A stretch of DNA of 64,000 nucleotides from Roseitranquillus sp963749675 (GTDB lineage Bacteria > Pseudomonadota > Alphaproteobacteria > Rhodobacterales > Rhodobacteraceae), in contig CAVVNT010000011.1 in the NCBI GenBank assembly GCA_963749675.1, positions 1 through 64,000 of the forward strand. The letters run 5' to 3'. Each line of letters starts with the position of its first letter. The stretch's first letter is position 1. A program made the translations under genes and the position numbers. Shown piece by piece: positions 48,143-56,882 of the stretch. Below the pieces are notes generated by a model that made no database searches, had not been told where the DNA came from, and worked only from the letters and a program-made list of their open reading frames with translations.

Positions 48143-48955
48143 GTGTCGAAGTTCGGCGACTTCCTTCCGTTCTGCCGACAGGCCGGGATCTTCGAGCGGC
48201 AGGGGCTCCACCTCGACCGCGGCACGCTCGGCAACTGGGTCGGGCGCGCATGCTTCCACCTGACGCCCGTCATCGACCACATGCGCACCCATCTGCGCGG
48301 TGCCGACCGCATCTTCGTCGACGAAACGCGGGCGCCGGTGCTTGATCCCGGCCGGAAGGCCACGAAGAGCGGCTACTTCTGGGCTGTCGTATCCGACGAT
48401 CGCGGCCATGCCGGCGCCGGCCCGCCGATCGTGCTGTTCCATTACGCCCCCGGTCGGGGGAAGCAGCATCCGCTGAAGTTCCTTGCCGAATACTGCGGCC
48501 GGTTCCTGCAATGCGACGCCTGCCAGTCCTGCAACGCGCTGACGGACATCGCGCGCGACGGTGGCCCATGGCAGCTGGTCCATTGCTGGACGCACGTCCG
48601 CCGCCGCTTCGTGAAGCGCTTCGAAAACGAGGGCTCCCCCATCGCCGAGGAGATGCTGCGCCGGATCGCTCTGCTCCATCAGGTCGAGAGACCGTCCGCG
48701 GCAAGGAGCCGTCTCTGCGCCTCGCCGCCCGACGCGAGCAGTCCGCCCCGATCGTCGCCGCGCTCAAGCCCTGGCTGGAGCCCCAGCTCTCCCGTATCCC
48801 GCAGAAATCCCAGCTGGCCGAGGACATCCGCTACGCCTCGCGCACTGGCCCGGCCTGATCCGCTTCCTCAGACGGCACCCTCGAACTCGACACCAACCCG
48901 GTCGAGAACCAGAATCCGTCCGATCGCGACGAGGCGTTCATTGTGCCCCCCTTCT

Positions 48956-49259
48956 TCAAGTGTCTGGAAACATGGAGAGTTGGTTCTTCGGATCAGGCCG
49001 ACACGGGCGTCCTTTCCGTCTCAGTGCGATGCTGACGGTGTCGTCTTCGAGGTCGATCGCCCGGATCTGATACGGCGCGCCGGGCACGACCTGCTCGGCA
49101 GGCAGAACGTGCTCTCTGATGAGCCTGCGGATGGCGTGGTTGGTCACGCCGAGCTTCGCCGCGGCTTCGCTCATGGTGAGCCATTCGCCGTTCTTTCTCG
49201 GCGGAACGGTAGGCGTGCATGCCGTGGACCTTCCGGATGGAGCCGACGCGGTGCGGCGT
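48956..49259 (-). pseudogene. Serine recombinase, C-terminal end
   Basis: The minus strand reads TPHRVGSIRKVHGMHAYRSA, an indel near 49200, then GEWLTMSEAAAKLGVTNHAI, RRLIREHVLPAEQVVPGAPY and NQLSMFPDT with the stop at 48956. This HTH-bearing tail is typical of large serine recombinases. It joins across the ISL3 insertion to GQGKTW at 50910. Confidence 0.85.
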
Positions 49260-49267
49260 CCAGGTCT

Positions 49268-50901
49268 GGTTCTGTCGCAGATTTGGTGCAGCGTAGGGCC
49301 GTCGGAAGCTACATTGGCGATCTTCATGGGAGGTGGCCGATGATGAGCAGAACGGAGCGGGAGCGATTTCTACCCGACGGTTTGAAGACGGAACGGATCG
49401 AGGTCTCCGGGAGCATGGTGGTCGTGCATGCTCGCGCATCGAGCGCCAGATCGGCGTGCCCGCGCTGCGGTCAGACCTCAAGATATCAGAGGCGGCTGGC
49501 CGACCTTCCCGCTCATGGTCGCGACGTCAGGATCGTTCTGTCAGTCCGGCGGCTCCGTTGCCGCACACCGCATTGCCGTACACGAGTGTTCGCGGAGCGG
49601 TTTCCGCCGTCGGTTACGCGCCCGCATGGCCGGCGGACCTCGCGGTTGCAGGGGCTGGTGCGCCACCTCGGCCTGGCGTTGGGCGGACGCCCGGCGCAAG
49701 CCCTCGCGGGCCGCCTATTGCTGCCGGTGAGCAAAGACACGTTCCTGCGCGGCGCCCGTGCCTTGTCCAACGATTTCGCCGCCGAAGCGCCGCGTGATCG
49801 GTATCGATGACTGGGCGTGGCGACGGGGCCAGCGCTACGGCACGTTGATCTGCGACCTCGAGCGGCGCCGTGTCATCGACCTCCTGCCGGATCGCGAGCC
49901 CGCGACCGTCGAAGCCTGGCTGAGCCGGCATCCCCAGATCGAGGTCGTCGCCCGCGATCGGAACGGCGGGTACGGCGGCGCCGTGGCGCGGGCCTTGCCA
50001 AACGCGGTGCAGGTCGCCGACAGGTGGCATCTGCTGGAGAACTCCGGAGCGGCCTTCCTTGCCGCCGTTCGGCACGCGCTGCCCGATATCCGCAAGGCGG
50101 TCGGGGCGCAGAAGCTCGATGCGGAGATTCTGACTGCCGCCGAGCGCCTGCAATACGAGGGTTTCCTGCGCCGCCAGCACACCAACAGGATGGTCCGCCA
50201 GATGGCCGGAGATGGTGTCTCCCTCAAGCGGATCGTTCGCCTGACGGGGCTGAGCCGCAAGCTCGTGCCAGATCGTCCGCGGCGAGCGCGAGGACGTGTT
50301 CCGCGTCCGCCAGAGCAGTCTCGAGCCTTGGCTGCCGCGCCTTGAGCGGGAATGGTCCGCCGGGTGCAGGAACGGCGCCGAGCTCTGGCGCCGTCTGCGC
50401 GCGGCCGGGTTCGAAGGCAGCTTGCGGGTCGTGACCGAGTGGGCAACGCGGCGCCGCCGGGCCGAGGCGGCGCATCCGGCGACAGGAGGCAAGTGTCCAC
50501 CGGCGCGAAGGATCGCCAGGATGATGACGACCGCGCGGCATCACCTGTCCAGGGCCGACGCCATCACGGTTGCCAGAATCGAGGCCTCGGTGCCCACTCT
50601 CGTCACGTCACGCGACCTGACAGAGCGCTTTGCCGAGATGGTTCGCCACGGGCGTGCCGAGCAGCTGCCGGATTGGTTGACGGAGGCGGATACCAGCGTG
50701 CTGTCGTCCTTCGCCAGAAGACTTCGCGCCGACGTCGAGGCCGTCGCTGCTGCGCTCCGTGAGAGCTGGTCCAACGGGCAGACGGAAGGCCAGATCAACC
50801 GCCTGAAGACGCGGCAGATGTACGGTCGCGCCAACCTCGACCTCCTTCGCGCCCGGCTCGTCGTCGTCGCGTAGGAGGCTGCACCAAAATTGAGTCACAC
50901 C
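49268..50901 (+). mobile_element. ISL3-family element
   Basis: 1,634 bp with ends GGTTCTGTCGCAGATTTGG and (inverted) GGTGTGACTCAATTTTGG, both followed by TGCAGC. A perfect 8-bp target duplication, CCAGGTCT, lies at 49260-49267 and 50902-50909. Removing the element restores the recombinase frame GQGKTW-TPHRVGSI. Confidence 0.93.
49340..50874 (+). pseudogene. ISL3-family transposase, frameshifted
   Basis: The N-terminus MMSRTERERFLPDGLKTERI carries the zinc finger CPRCGQTS ... RRLRCRTPHCRTRVFAE. After a shift near 49785 the DDE core starts VIGIDDWAWRRGQRYGTLIC (first Asp) and VVARDRNGGYGGAVARALPN (second Asp); after another near 50270 the end includes RESWSNGQTEGQINRLKTRQ (Glu). All catalytic residues survive, but the frame is broken twice. 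Confidence 0.87.
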
Positions 50902-50909
50902 CCAGGTCT

Positions 50910-52096
50910 TTCCCTGTCCCGTGCGGATGGCCATCCGGTTGAGCGAGGCGGCGATGTCGGCGTCCGACCAGCGGCCCGCCATCCGGGCCATGACCGCGAG
51001 CGCTTCCTCCGGGGTCCGGCGGCCGTGCTCGCCGGTCTTCGGCTTGCGGACGCGCAGCTGCGAGTGAGCTCCGCCGCGCCAGTGGATGGTCAGGATGACC
51101 TCGCGCGACACCTCGCCGACGTCGACGATGATGTCGGTCACCAGAGCGCGCAGGAGCTTCTGGCGTGCGCGCATCGTGACGCCGGGCGCACTCCAGGCGC
51201 CGGCGGGAGCGTCGGCAAGGCCGGTGAAGTCCGGTGCTGGCGCGGCGGACACCGGCAAAGCCAGCGCCTCGAGACGTTCGGCGCAGGCCTCGACGCGGCG
51301 GAGCGTCATCTCCCAGGCGCGCTCGAGCTGCGCCGCGATCAGGCGGTTGTCCGGGTCGCAGGCAGCGTAGCGGCGTTCCGCCAGCGAGGCATCGTGAGCC
51401 GCGCCTGCTGGAGGTCGAGCTCCGCCATCCGCCGTCTCTCGGCTTCGCCGTCTTCGTGCATGCGCTCGGCTTCCCGCGCCGCCTCGATCGCCATGGGTTC
51501 TACCGCGCGTAGGAGCTCGGCCGCGATGGCGGCATCGACCTGGGAGCCGCCGAAGGTCATGCAGCGGCCGATGCCGCGCCCGGTCTGTGCCCGATCGCAG
51601 CGATACGTGGAGCGGCCGGGCGGCCTGCCGGCATAGGCGACGGAGAGCGCCCGGCCGCAGCGTCCACATGTCAGGATGCCCGCGAGCAGGGCTCTTCCGC
51701 CGCGGCCGGACTTCGCGCCACCGGCCCAGCCGTAGGTGTTGGCCGCGAGCGTCTCCTGGTTCCGCTCGAACTCGGCCCAGCCGATGTAGCCGTCGTGGTG
51801 GTCGTGGATCAGTACGTCCCACGCCGCCCGTGGCCGGCCGTGGCCGTAGGTCTTGCGCACCCGTCCCTCGACCATGACCACCCGCTTCTCGCTTTTGCCG
51901 TAGACGTAGGCGCCGGCGTAGAACGGGTTCTTCAGGATCGAGATCACGTTGCGGTAGCGGATCGGGGTCCACTCGAGGGAGGTCATCCGCATCGCCATTG
52001 TCACTCGGACCAATGGCGCTCCAATGGCAATCGTCCGACGGCCGCGGAAACGAGACGCCGTCGGCCGCGAGCGACAGCAGCGTCTGGCGCGCGCTG
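50910..52096 (-). pseudogene. Serine recombinase, central and zinc-ribbon part
   Basis: The minus strand runs TLLSLAADGVSFPRPSD, a 44-bp palindromic element, then MTSLEWTPIRYRNVISILKN, PFYAGAYVYGKSEKRVVMVE, the zinc ribbon ILTCGRCGRALSV with TYRCDRAQ, a coiled coil, a frameshift near 51400, DPDNRLIAAQLERAWEMTLR and WSDADIAASLNRMAIRTGQG. The catalytic N-terminus is absent at 52096, replaced by an IS30 scrap. The ISL3 element separates the C-terminal end. Confidence 0.85.
51989..52032. repeat. Short palindromic element, variant copy E
   Basis: 44 nt with the hairpin GCCATTG-10 nt-CAATGGC and a third CCAATGGC, matching the family layout with more divergence. It lies in the recombinase between codons for FPRPSD and RMTSLEWTP, breaking the frame. 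Confidence 0.7.
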
Positions 52097-52740
52097 CAGG
52101 TGGAGCAGGATGGTGAAGCGTGTCGTGCGCTCCACCAGCGTGCCGATCGCCGAGCGTCGCAGGCCGAGGATCAGGTCGCCTTCCCGGTGCCCCGGAACCG
52201 CTCGATCGTCCGCTTCTGCGGGGCGCGCCGAGATCATGACCTCGGGCGAGACAAAGGATTTGCCTCGGCCCCGGACGCGGGCTCGGGGAACCCTGAGAGT
52301 TCGGCCTGACCGGAGGCAGGCGGACAGCTCGCGCCGCAGCGCCCCGCGGCCCTGGACGTAGAGGGACTGATGGATGGCCTCGCAGGATATGCGCATCGTG
52401 TCGTCCTCGGGGACGTCGACCTTGAGCCTGGCCGAGATCCGTTCCGGGCTCCAGGCCCGCGCCCATCGGCGCGCCTGCCGGGGTCCGTGGCGGCGCTTTC
52501 TCCAAAGCGTCCGGGGGTCCGCGATGGGCCTGCCGTCAGGATGCATGATCCGCCCTGCCATACGATCCTCCACGTACCGGCGCAGAACGGCGTTCGTGGC
52601 GAGCTTCGCCGCTTTGGGCCTCAGCGCCGCGCGCTCGGCATGCCACTGCGCTGTGGTGGCGCGGTACTCCATGCCCCCGCCGCGCGTGGCCGCCCGGGAG
52701 ACCGCAGCGGCGCCCTCAGCCGTCGCTCCGCGCAACGCTT
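52097..52740 (-). pseudogene. IS30-family transposase fragment
   Basis: The minus strand: MEYRATTAQWHAERAALRPK, WSPERISARLKVDVPEDDTM, RISCEAIHQSLYVQGRGALR, then PGHREGDLILGLRRSAIGTL (first catalytic Asp) and VERTTRFTILLHLQR, where it stops abruptly at the recombinase sequence. A different IS30 from that at 10.9 kb. The N-terminal HTH and the second half are missing. Confidence 0.82.
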
Positions 52741-52789
52741 CCTTCCCGCCATCGCAACCTCCATTCGAGAAGCGTTGCGACGACCGGTT

Positions 52790-53100
52790 GAAACCGCCCA
52801 GTACGTCGCCGAGAAGTACCGCGACCGCCTTGCGCCCGGCTCGGCATCGAGCACCGTCTCGCCCCGCCGCGGTCAGAGACAAACGGCATGGTGGAGCGCT
52901 TCAACGGCTCGATCAAGGACGTCCTGCAAAGCCGCCGGTTCCGCAGTGGCGAGGATTCTGGAGCGACCATCCTCCACGACGTCCGCCTCTACAACGGCCA
53001 GCTGCCGCAGTCAGATCTCAAGGGGCGGACGCCCGTCGATGCGCTCAAGGACTGGCACCGCCAGAAGCGCGGGAGCTCTTCAAGAACCACCCGTACCATC
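52790..53100 (+). pseudogene. IS481-family transposase, C-terminal fragment
   Basis: LGIEHRL-like pieces are followed by TNGMVERFNGSIKDVLQSRR, TILHDVRLYNGQLPQSDLKG and RTPVDALKDWH, the usual IS481 tail with the catalytic Glu in MVERFNG. The first two-thirds are missing. From 53100 to 53290 nothing further is recognisable. Confidence 0.8.
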
Positions 53101-53290
53101 ACGCCGGAGGTGATCTCGAGCCCTCGCCATCGGGCAATTGCAGCCACTTGCGCCGGTCATGTCGCCGTCGAAGTCGCCGAAGATGATTGCCGTGCCACCA
53201 TCCAAGCTGATGAGGGCACCAGCATCTACGCGCATGGCGAGCCGGAACTGACGCGCGTCAAGACGGCGGTCTTCGCTCGATCGAGTACTC

Positions 53291-53605
53291 TTACACCTCG
53301 ATCGACTGAACGCTGCTGAAGACCTCCAGCTCGGGCGGACCGAGATACTTGTCGCGGTGATCGCCGGCACCCTGATGGGCCATGCGGAACGCCTCGGACC
53401 TGGTCCAGTCGCGGAACGCCTCCTCGCTCTCCCACGCGGTGTGCGAGGCGTAGAGGCGGTATCCCTCGTGCTCCTCTCCCTTCATCAGGTGGAACGCCTT
53501 GAAGCCGGGCACGCGGGTCAGCTGGCTCTCGCGGCTGGACCACATATCCTCGAACTCGCCCTCGTGCCCGAGTTTCACCTTGAAGCGGTTCATGGTGAGA
53601 TACAT
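53291..53605 (-). CDS. Antibiotic biosynthesis monooxygenase (ABM) domain protein
   Basis: 104 residues forming a single ferredoxin-like ABM domain: MNRFKVKLGHEGEFEDMWSS, VPGFKAFHLMKGEE, YASHTAWESEEAFRDWTRSE and AFRMAHQGAG. Related proteins include small heme-degrading (IsdG-type) or quinone monooxygenases; the substrate cannot be told. A GAGGGGGACGAG stretch precedes ATG 53605. It is divergent from pth with a 71-nt gap. Confidence 0.9.
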   Translation of the reverse strand: MYLTMNRFKVKLGHEGEFEDMWSSRESQLTRVPGFKAFHLMKGEEHEGYRLYASHTAWESEEAFRDWTRSEAFRMAHQGAGDHRDKYLGPPELEVFSSVQSIEV

Positions 53606-53676
53606 CTCGTCCCCCTCGTTGACGGCTGGACCCTAGACGCGGCTTCGGCGAGGAACAATCGGACAGGAGGGCGCGG

Positions 53677-54357
53677 ATGCTGATCTTCGCAGGTCTCGGA
53701 AACCCGGGCGGCAAGTACGCCCGCCACCGCCACAACGTGGGCTTCATGGCGGTCGAGCGCATCGCCGCCGATCACGGCTTCGGCCCCTGGCGGTCGAAGT
53801 TCCAGGCCGAGATCGCCGAGGGGCGGCTCGGCGCCGAAAAGGTGCTGCTGATGAAGCCTGCGACCTTCATGAACCTCTCGGGACAGGCGGTGGGAGAGGC
53901 GTTGCGCTTCTACAAGCTCGCGGCGCCCGATGTGACCGTTCTCCACGACGAACTCGACCTCGCGCCCGGCCGCGTCCGGGTCAAGCGCGGGGGCGGCCAC
54001 GCGGGCCACAACGGGCTGCGCTCTCTGCACCAGCACGTCGGCGACACCTACCGCCGGGTTCGGATCGGCATCGGGCATCCGGGGCACAAGGACCTCGTCT
54101 CGGGTTACGTCCTGCACGACTTCGCGGCGGCGGACGACGAGTGGCTGGACAACGTGCTCCGCGGCATCGCCGACGGTGCGCCCGATCTTGCCGACGGCGA
54201 CGACGGCAAGTTCATGAACGCGGTCGCGCTCAGGACGCAACCGCAGCGCCGATCGCAGCCAGCGGAGCCCGCAGCGCCTCGTCAGGAGCTCGAGCACGAG
54301 CCCGAAGCAGACGACGATCGTTCGCCTTTGCAGCGGCTCGTCGACCGGTTCCGCTGA
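53677..54357 (+). CDS. pth: Peptidyl-tRNA hydrolase
   Basis: 226 residues; cleaves the ester bond of peptidyl-tRNA to recycle tRNA. The motifs are FAGLGNPGGKYARHRHNVGF with the catalytic His, LLMKPATFMNLSGQAV with the Asn, LHDELDLAPGRVRVKRGGGH with the catalytic Asp and GHNGLRSLHQHVG. A charged, disordered C-terminal tail of about 40 residues (PEADDDRSPLQRLVDRFR) is extra to the E. coli enzyme. No rplY (L25) lies upstream as it often does. Confidence 0.97.
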   Translation: MLIFAGLGNPGGKYARHRHNVGFMAVERIAADHGFGPWRSKFQAEIAEGRLGAEKVLLMKPATFMNLSGQAVGEALRFYKLAAPDVTVLHDELDLAPGRVRVKRGGGHAGHNGLRSLHQHVGDTYRRVRIGIGHPGHKDLVSGYVLHDFAAADDEWLDNVLRGIADGAPDLADGDDGKFMNAVALRTQPQRRSQPAEPAAPRQELEHEPEADDDRSPLQRLVDRFR

Positions 54358-54395
54358 GGCTGGTCACTGAGGACCGCCCCGCTATTTCCCGGAAC

Positions 54396-54767
54396 ATGGA
54401 CAAGGATGACGCAGTCAACGTACTCGGCGGCACGCTCGCGCCGTGTTCGAAAGACCCGATGACAGGGTTCTTCCGCGATGGCCATTGCAACACCTGCGAA
54501 GCGGACGCCGGCAGCCACACCGTCTGCGTCGAGATGACGGCGGAGTTCCTTGCCTTCTCGGCCTACGTCGGCAACGACCTCTCCACGCCGCGGCCCGAAT
54601 ACGGGTTCGCTGGCCTAAAGGCAGGTGATCGTTGGTGTGTCTGCGCTGCCCGCTTCCTGCAGGCGCACGCCGAGGGGTTGGCGCCGCGCGTCCATCTGGG
54701 CGCGACGCACCGCCGAGCGCTGGAGATCGTGCCGCTCGAGATCCTGCAGGCGAACCCGGCTGACTAG
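54396..54767 (+). CDS. DUF2237 family protein
   Basis: 123 residues. Family blocks: NVLGGTLAPCSKDPMTGFFR, DGHCNTCEADAGSHTVCVEM, AFSAYVGNDLSTPRPEYGFA, GLKAGDRWCVCAARFLQA, with several conserved Cys. Cytosolic, function unknown. The start is chosen at ATG 54396 because homologues begin MxxxxNVLGG. It ends 4 nt inside the convergent trpB stop. Confidence 0.9.
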   Translation: MDKDDAVNVLGGTLAPCSKDPMTGFFRDGHCNTCEADAGSHTVCVEMTAEFLAFSAYVGNDLSTPRPEYGFAGLKAGDRWCVCAARFLQAHAEGLAPRVHLGATHRRALEIVPLEILQANPAD

Positions 54768-55990
54768 CTTTCGATGTCGGTGCCGAGGGCGCGCGCGACG
54801 GTGAAGATGTCCTTGTCGCCCCTGCCGCACATGTTCATGCAGATCAGGTGGTCGCTCGGCAGGTCCGGTGCGATCTTGGCGACGTGGGCGAGTGCGTGAG
54901 ACGGCTCCAGCGCCGGGATGATCCCCTCGGTCTCGCAGCAGAGCTGGAACGCCTCCAGCGCTTCAACGTCGGTGATCGAAACATACTCCGCCCGCCCGAT
55001 GTCGTGCAGCCATGAGTGCTCCGGCCCGATTCCGGGATAGTCGAGACCGGCAGAGATCGAAAACCCCTCAAGGATCTGGCCGTCGTCATTCTGTAGCAGG
55101 TATGTGCGGTTGCCGTGCAGGACGCCAGGCCGGCCGCCGGTCAGCGAGGCGCAGTGCTCCATCCTGTCGTCGACGCCCTTGCCGCCTGCCTCGACCCCGA
55201 TGATCCGCACAGTCTTGTCATCGAGGAAGGGATAAAAGAGACCCATCGCGTTCGACCCGCCGCCGATGGCAGCGACAAGCGTGTCGGGCAGACGTCCCTC
55301 GACCGCCTGCATCTGCTCCTTGGCCTCCTTGCCGATGATCGACTGGAAGTCTCGAACCATTGCCGGATAGGGATGCGGTCCCGCCACCGTGCCGATACAG
55401 TAGAATGTGTCGCGCACGTTCGTCACCCAATCACGCAGGGCGTCGTTCATCGCGTCCTTCAACGTGCCGCGGCCGGACGTGACCGGCACCACCTGCGCGC
55501 CCAGAAGGCGCATGCGGAAGACGTTGGGCTGCTGCCGCTCCACATCGTGAGAGCCCATGTAGACGACGCACTTGAGGCCGAACTTGGCGCAGACTGTGGC
55601 CGTCGCGACGCCGTGCTGGCCCGCCCCGGTCTCGGCGATGATCCGGGTCTTGCCCATCCGCCGCGCCAGGATGATCTGGCCGAGGACGTTGTTGATCTTG
55701 TGTGCGCCGGTATGGTTGAGCTCGTCGCGCTTGAGATAGACCTTGGCGCCGCCCAGCCTCTCGGTCAGACGCGAGGCGAAGTAGAGTGGCGAGGGGCGGC
55801 CGACGTAGTTTGCCCAGAGGTCCTCCATCTCGTCCCAGAAGCTCTGGTCTGTCTTCGCGCGCTCGTACTCCGCCTCCAGCTCAAGGATGAGCGGCATCAG
55901 CGTCTCGGACACAAAGCGGCCGCCGAACTGGCCGAACCGTCCGTTCTCGTCCGGGCCCGTCATGAAGCTGTTCAGCAGGTCCTCGGGCAT
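54764..55990 (-). CDS. trpB: Tryptophan synthase beta subunit
   Basis: 408 residues; PLP enzyme joining indole and serine. The PLP lysine lies in LKRDELNHTGAHKINNVLGQ, the phosphate-binding loop in AIGGGSNAMGLFYPF, and further signatures are GRFGQFGGRFVSETLMPLIL and ETGAGQHGVATATVCAKFGL. It belongs to the trpF side of a divergently organised trp set; trpA is outside the window. The neighbour upstream is a small membrane protein (56054-56371). Confidence 0.97.
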   Translation of the reverse strand: MPEDLLNSFMTGPDENGRFGQFGGRFVSETLMPLILELEAEYERAKTDQSFWDEMEDLWANYVGRPSPLYFASRLTERLGGAKVYLKRDELNHTGAHKINNVLGQIILARRMGKTRIIAETGAGQHGVATATVCAKFGLKCVVYMGSHDVERQQPNVFRMRLLGAQVVPVTSGRGTLKDAMNDALRDWVTNVRDTFYCIGTVAGPHPYPAMVRDFQSIIGKEAKEQMQAVEGRLPDTLVAAIGGGSNAMGLFYPFLDDKTVRIIGVEAGGKGVDDRMEHCASLTGGRPGVLHGNRTYLLQNDDGQILEGFSISAGLDYPGIGPEHSWLHDIGRAEYVSITDVEALEAFQLCCETEGIIPALEPSHALAHVAKIAPDLPSDHLICMNMCGRGDKDIFTVARALGTDIES

Positions 55991-56053
55991 CGCCCCCCTC
56001 CTGGCGTCAGTGAAGGAGGCATCATACCGGCCCGGCGCGTGTGGTAAAGGCCG

Positions 56054-56371
56054 CTAGCGCCTCGCCTCGGCACGTCGGCGTCGGGTCATGCGGCGAATCC
56101 TGCGTCGAGCCCGGATCGCGCCGCTGGCGACGGCCGGACGCAACGGCGGGATATCGACCGCAAGGAGCAGGAAGCCGAGCGGCAGCATCCAGACACCAAG
56201 CACCGGCAGAAAAGAGAAAACGCCGCCGGCGATCAAAAGAAGCGACACCGGCACCCGAACCCACCGCATCCCGTTCTCGAGCAACGGCTCGATGATGCGT
56301 CTCGCTACCGGTACGAAGCGCTCCAACGCCGTGAACTGGCGCCTGATCCGACGGAGGTTCTTGTCTGACAT
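56054..56371 (-). CDS. Small membrane protein of the trp region
   Basis: 105 residues. The N-terminal basic helix MSDKNLRRIRRQFTALERFV is followed by WVRVPVSLLLIAGGVFSFLP and LGVWMLPLGFLLLAVDIPPL, giving two membrane spans with a PxLGVWMLPLG turn, and a very basic C-terminal tail. Similar proteins encoded next to trpB are annotated only as 'tryptophan synthase subunit beta-like' by position. Function unknown. Confidence 0.82.
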   Translation of the reverse strand: MSDKNLRRIRRQFTALERFVPVARRIIEPLLENGMRWVRVPVSLLLIAGGVFSFLPVLGVWMLPLGFLLLAVDIPPLRPAVASGAIRARRRIRRMTRRRRAEARR

Positions 56372-56438
56372 GGTCCTGTCTCGGGCCGTAGTTGGGAAGC
56401 CCTTAAGACCGCGTCAATCAGGCGTTCGAAAAAGAAAC

Positions 56439-56882
56439 TCAGTCGAGGCGCCGCTTGAACCCAACGTGGGTCGGCTCGAAGCCGAGGGCGCGATAGAAGT
56501 CGCGGGCGCGGCTCCGCCCGGACTGCGTGGTCAACTGGAGGAGCGACGCCCCCGCCAACCTCGCCCGCCGCTCGGCGTCTGCCATCATCGCGCGGCCGAG
56601 CCCGCGGCCACGCAAGTCGGCCGTGATCCTGACGCTCTCGATCTGGGCGCGTCTCGTCCCCCGGTGCGACAGGCCGCTGATCAGCGTCAGCTGGTAGGTC
56701 CCTTGGATGCGTCCATCGCTCTCCATCACGACGATCGTGTTGAAAGGCTCGGCCGCGACGGCATCGAACGCCGCGATGTAGGTTCCCAAGTCGGCCACTT
56801 CACGCCCGGCGCCGAGAGCGTCATCGCGCAGTAGACCCACGATCGCGGGGACGTCGTCGCGTTTGGCTTCGCGAAAGATCAA
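56439..56882 (-). CDS. GNAT-family N-acetyltransferase
   Basis: 147 residues. Acetyl-CoA site RGRGLGRAMMADAERRARLA (motif A, R/QxxGxG/A) and the C-terminal ARDFYRALGFEPTHVGFKRR. The start is a TTG at 56882 overlapping the trpF stop codon (TTGA), so translation is coupled to trpF; no better ATG exists. The substrate is unknown. Confidence 0.88.
   Translation of the reverse strand: MIFREAKRDDVPAIVGLLRDDALGAGREVADLGTYIAAFDAVAAEPFNTIVVMESDGRIQGTYQLTLISGLSHRGTRRAQIESVRITADLRGRGLGRAMMADAERRARLAGASLLQLTTQSGRSRARDFYRALGFEPTHVGFKRRLD

Larger units (their letters stand above)
46599..48927 (+). mobile_element. IS66-family element, copy 2, truncated
   Basis: The left end GTAAGCGCGACGCC (46599) matches copy 1. 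tnpA, tnpB and most of tnpC follow. The element breaks off at 48927 inside the TnpC codons for RPIA, exactly where copy 1 has its recombinase cassette, and runs straight into the C-terminus of a serine recombinase. The right end is absent. Confidence 0.9.
47540..48927 (+). pseudogene. IS66 TnpC (copy 2), multiply broken
   Basis: Segments in changing frames: MDADALSRANTHLKARLAEV, ALEDAELAQGMLEAAQEKAE, YACRRCSQAVAQAHAPEHVV, FGDFLPFCRQAGIFERQGLH, DRGTLGNWVGRACFHLTPVI, the catalytic-region block RIFVDETRAPVLDPGRKATK and SGYFWAVVSDDRG, FLQCDACQSCNALTDIARDG, and ELDTNPVENQ. It carries two 46-bp palindromic elements (47901-47946, 48097-48142). The first is absent from copy 1. It ends at the recombinase junction. 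Confidence 0.88.

Noticed and set aside
49178..49205. Sixth copy of the 46-bp mini-element (GGTGAGCCATTCGCCGTTC)
   Set aside because: The bases encode the native GEWLTMSE block of the recombinase and lack the hairpin arms; a chance match to one end.
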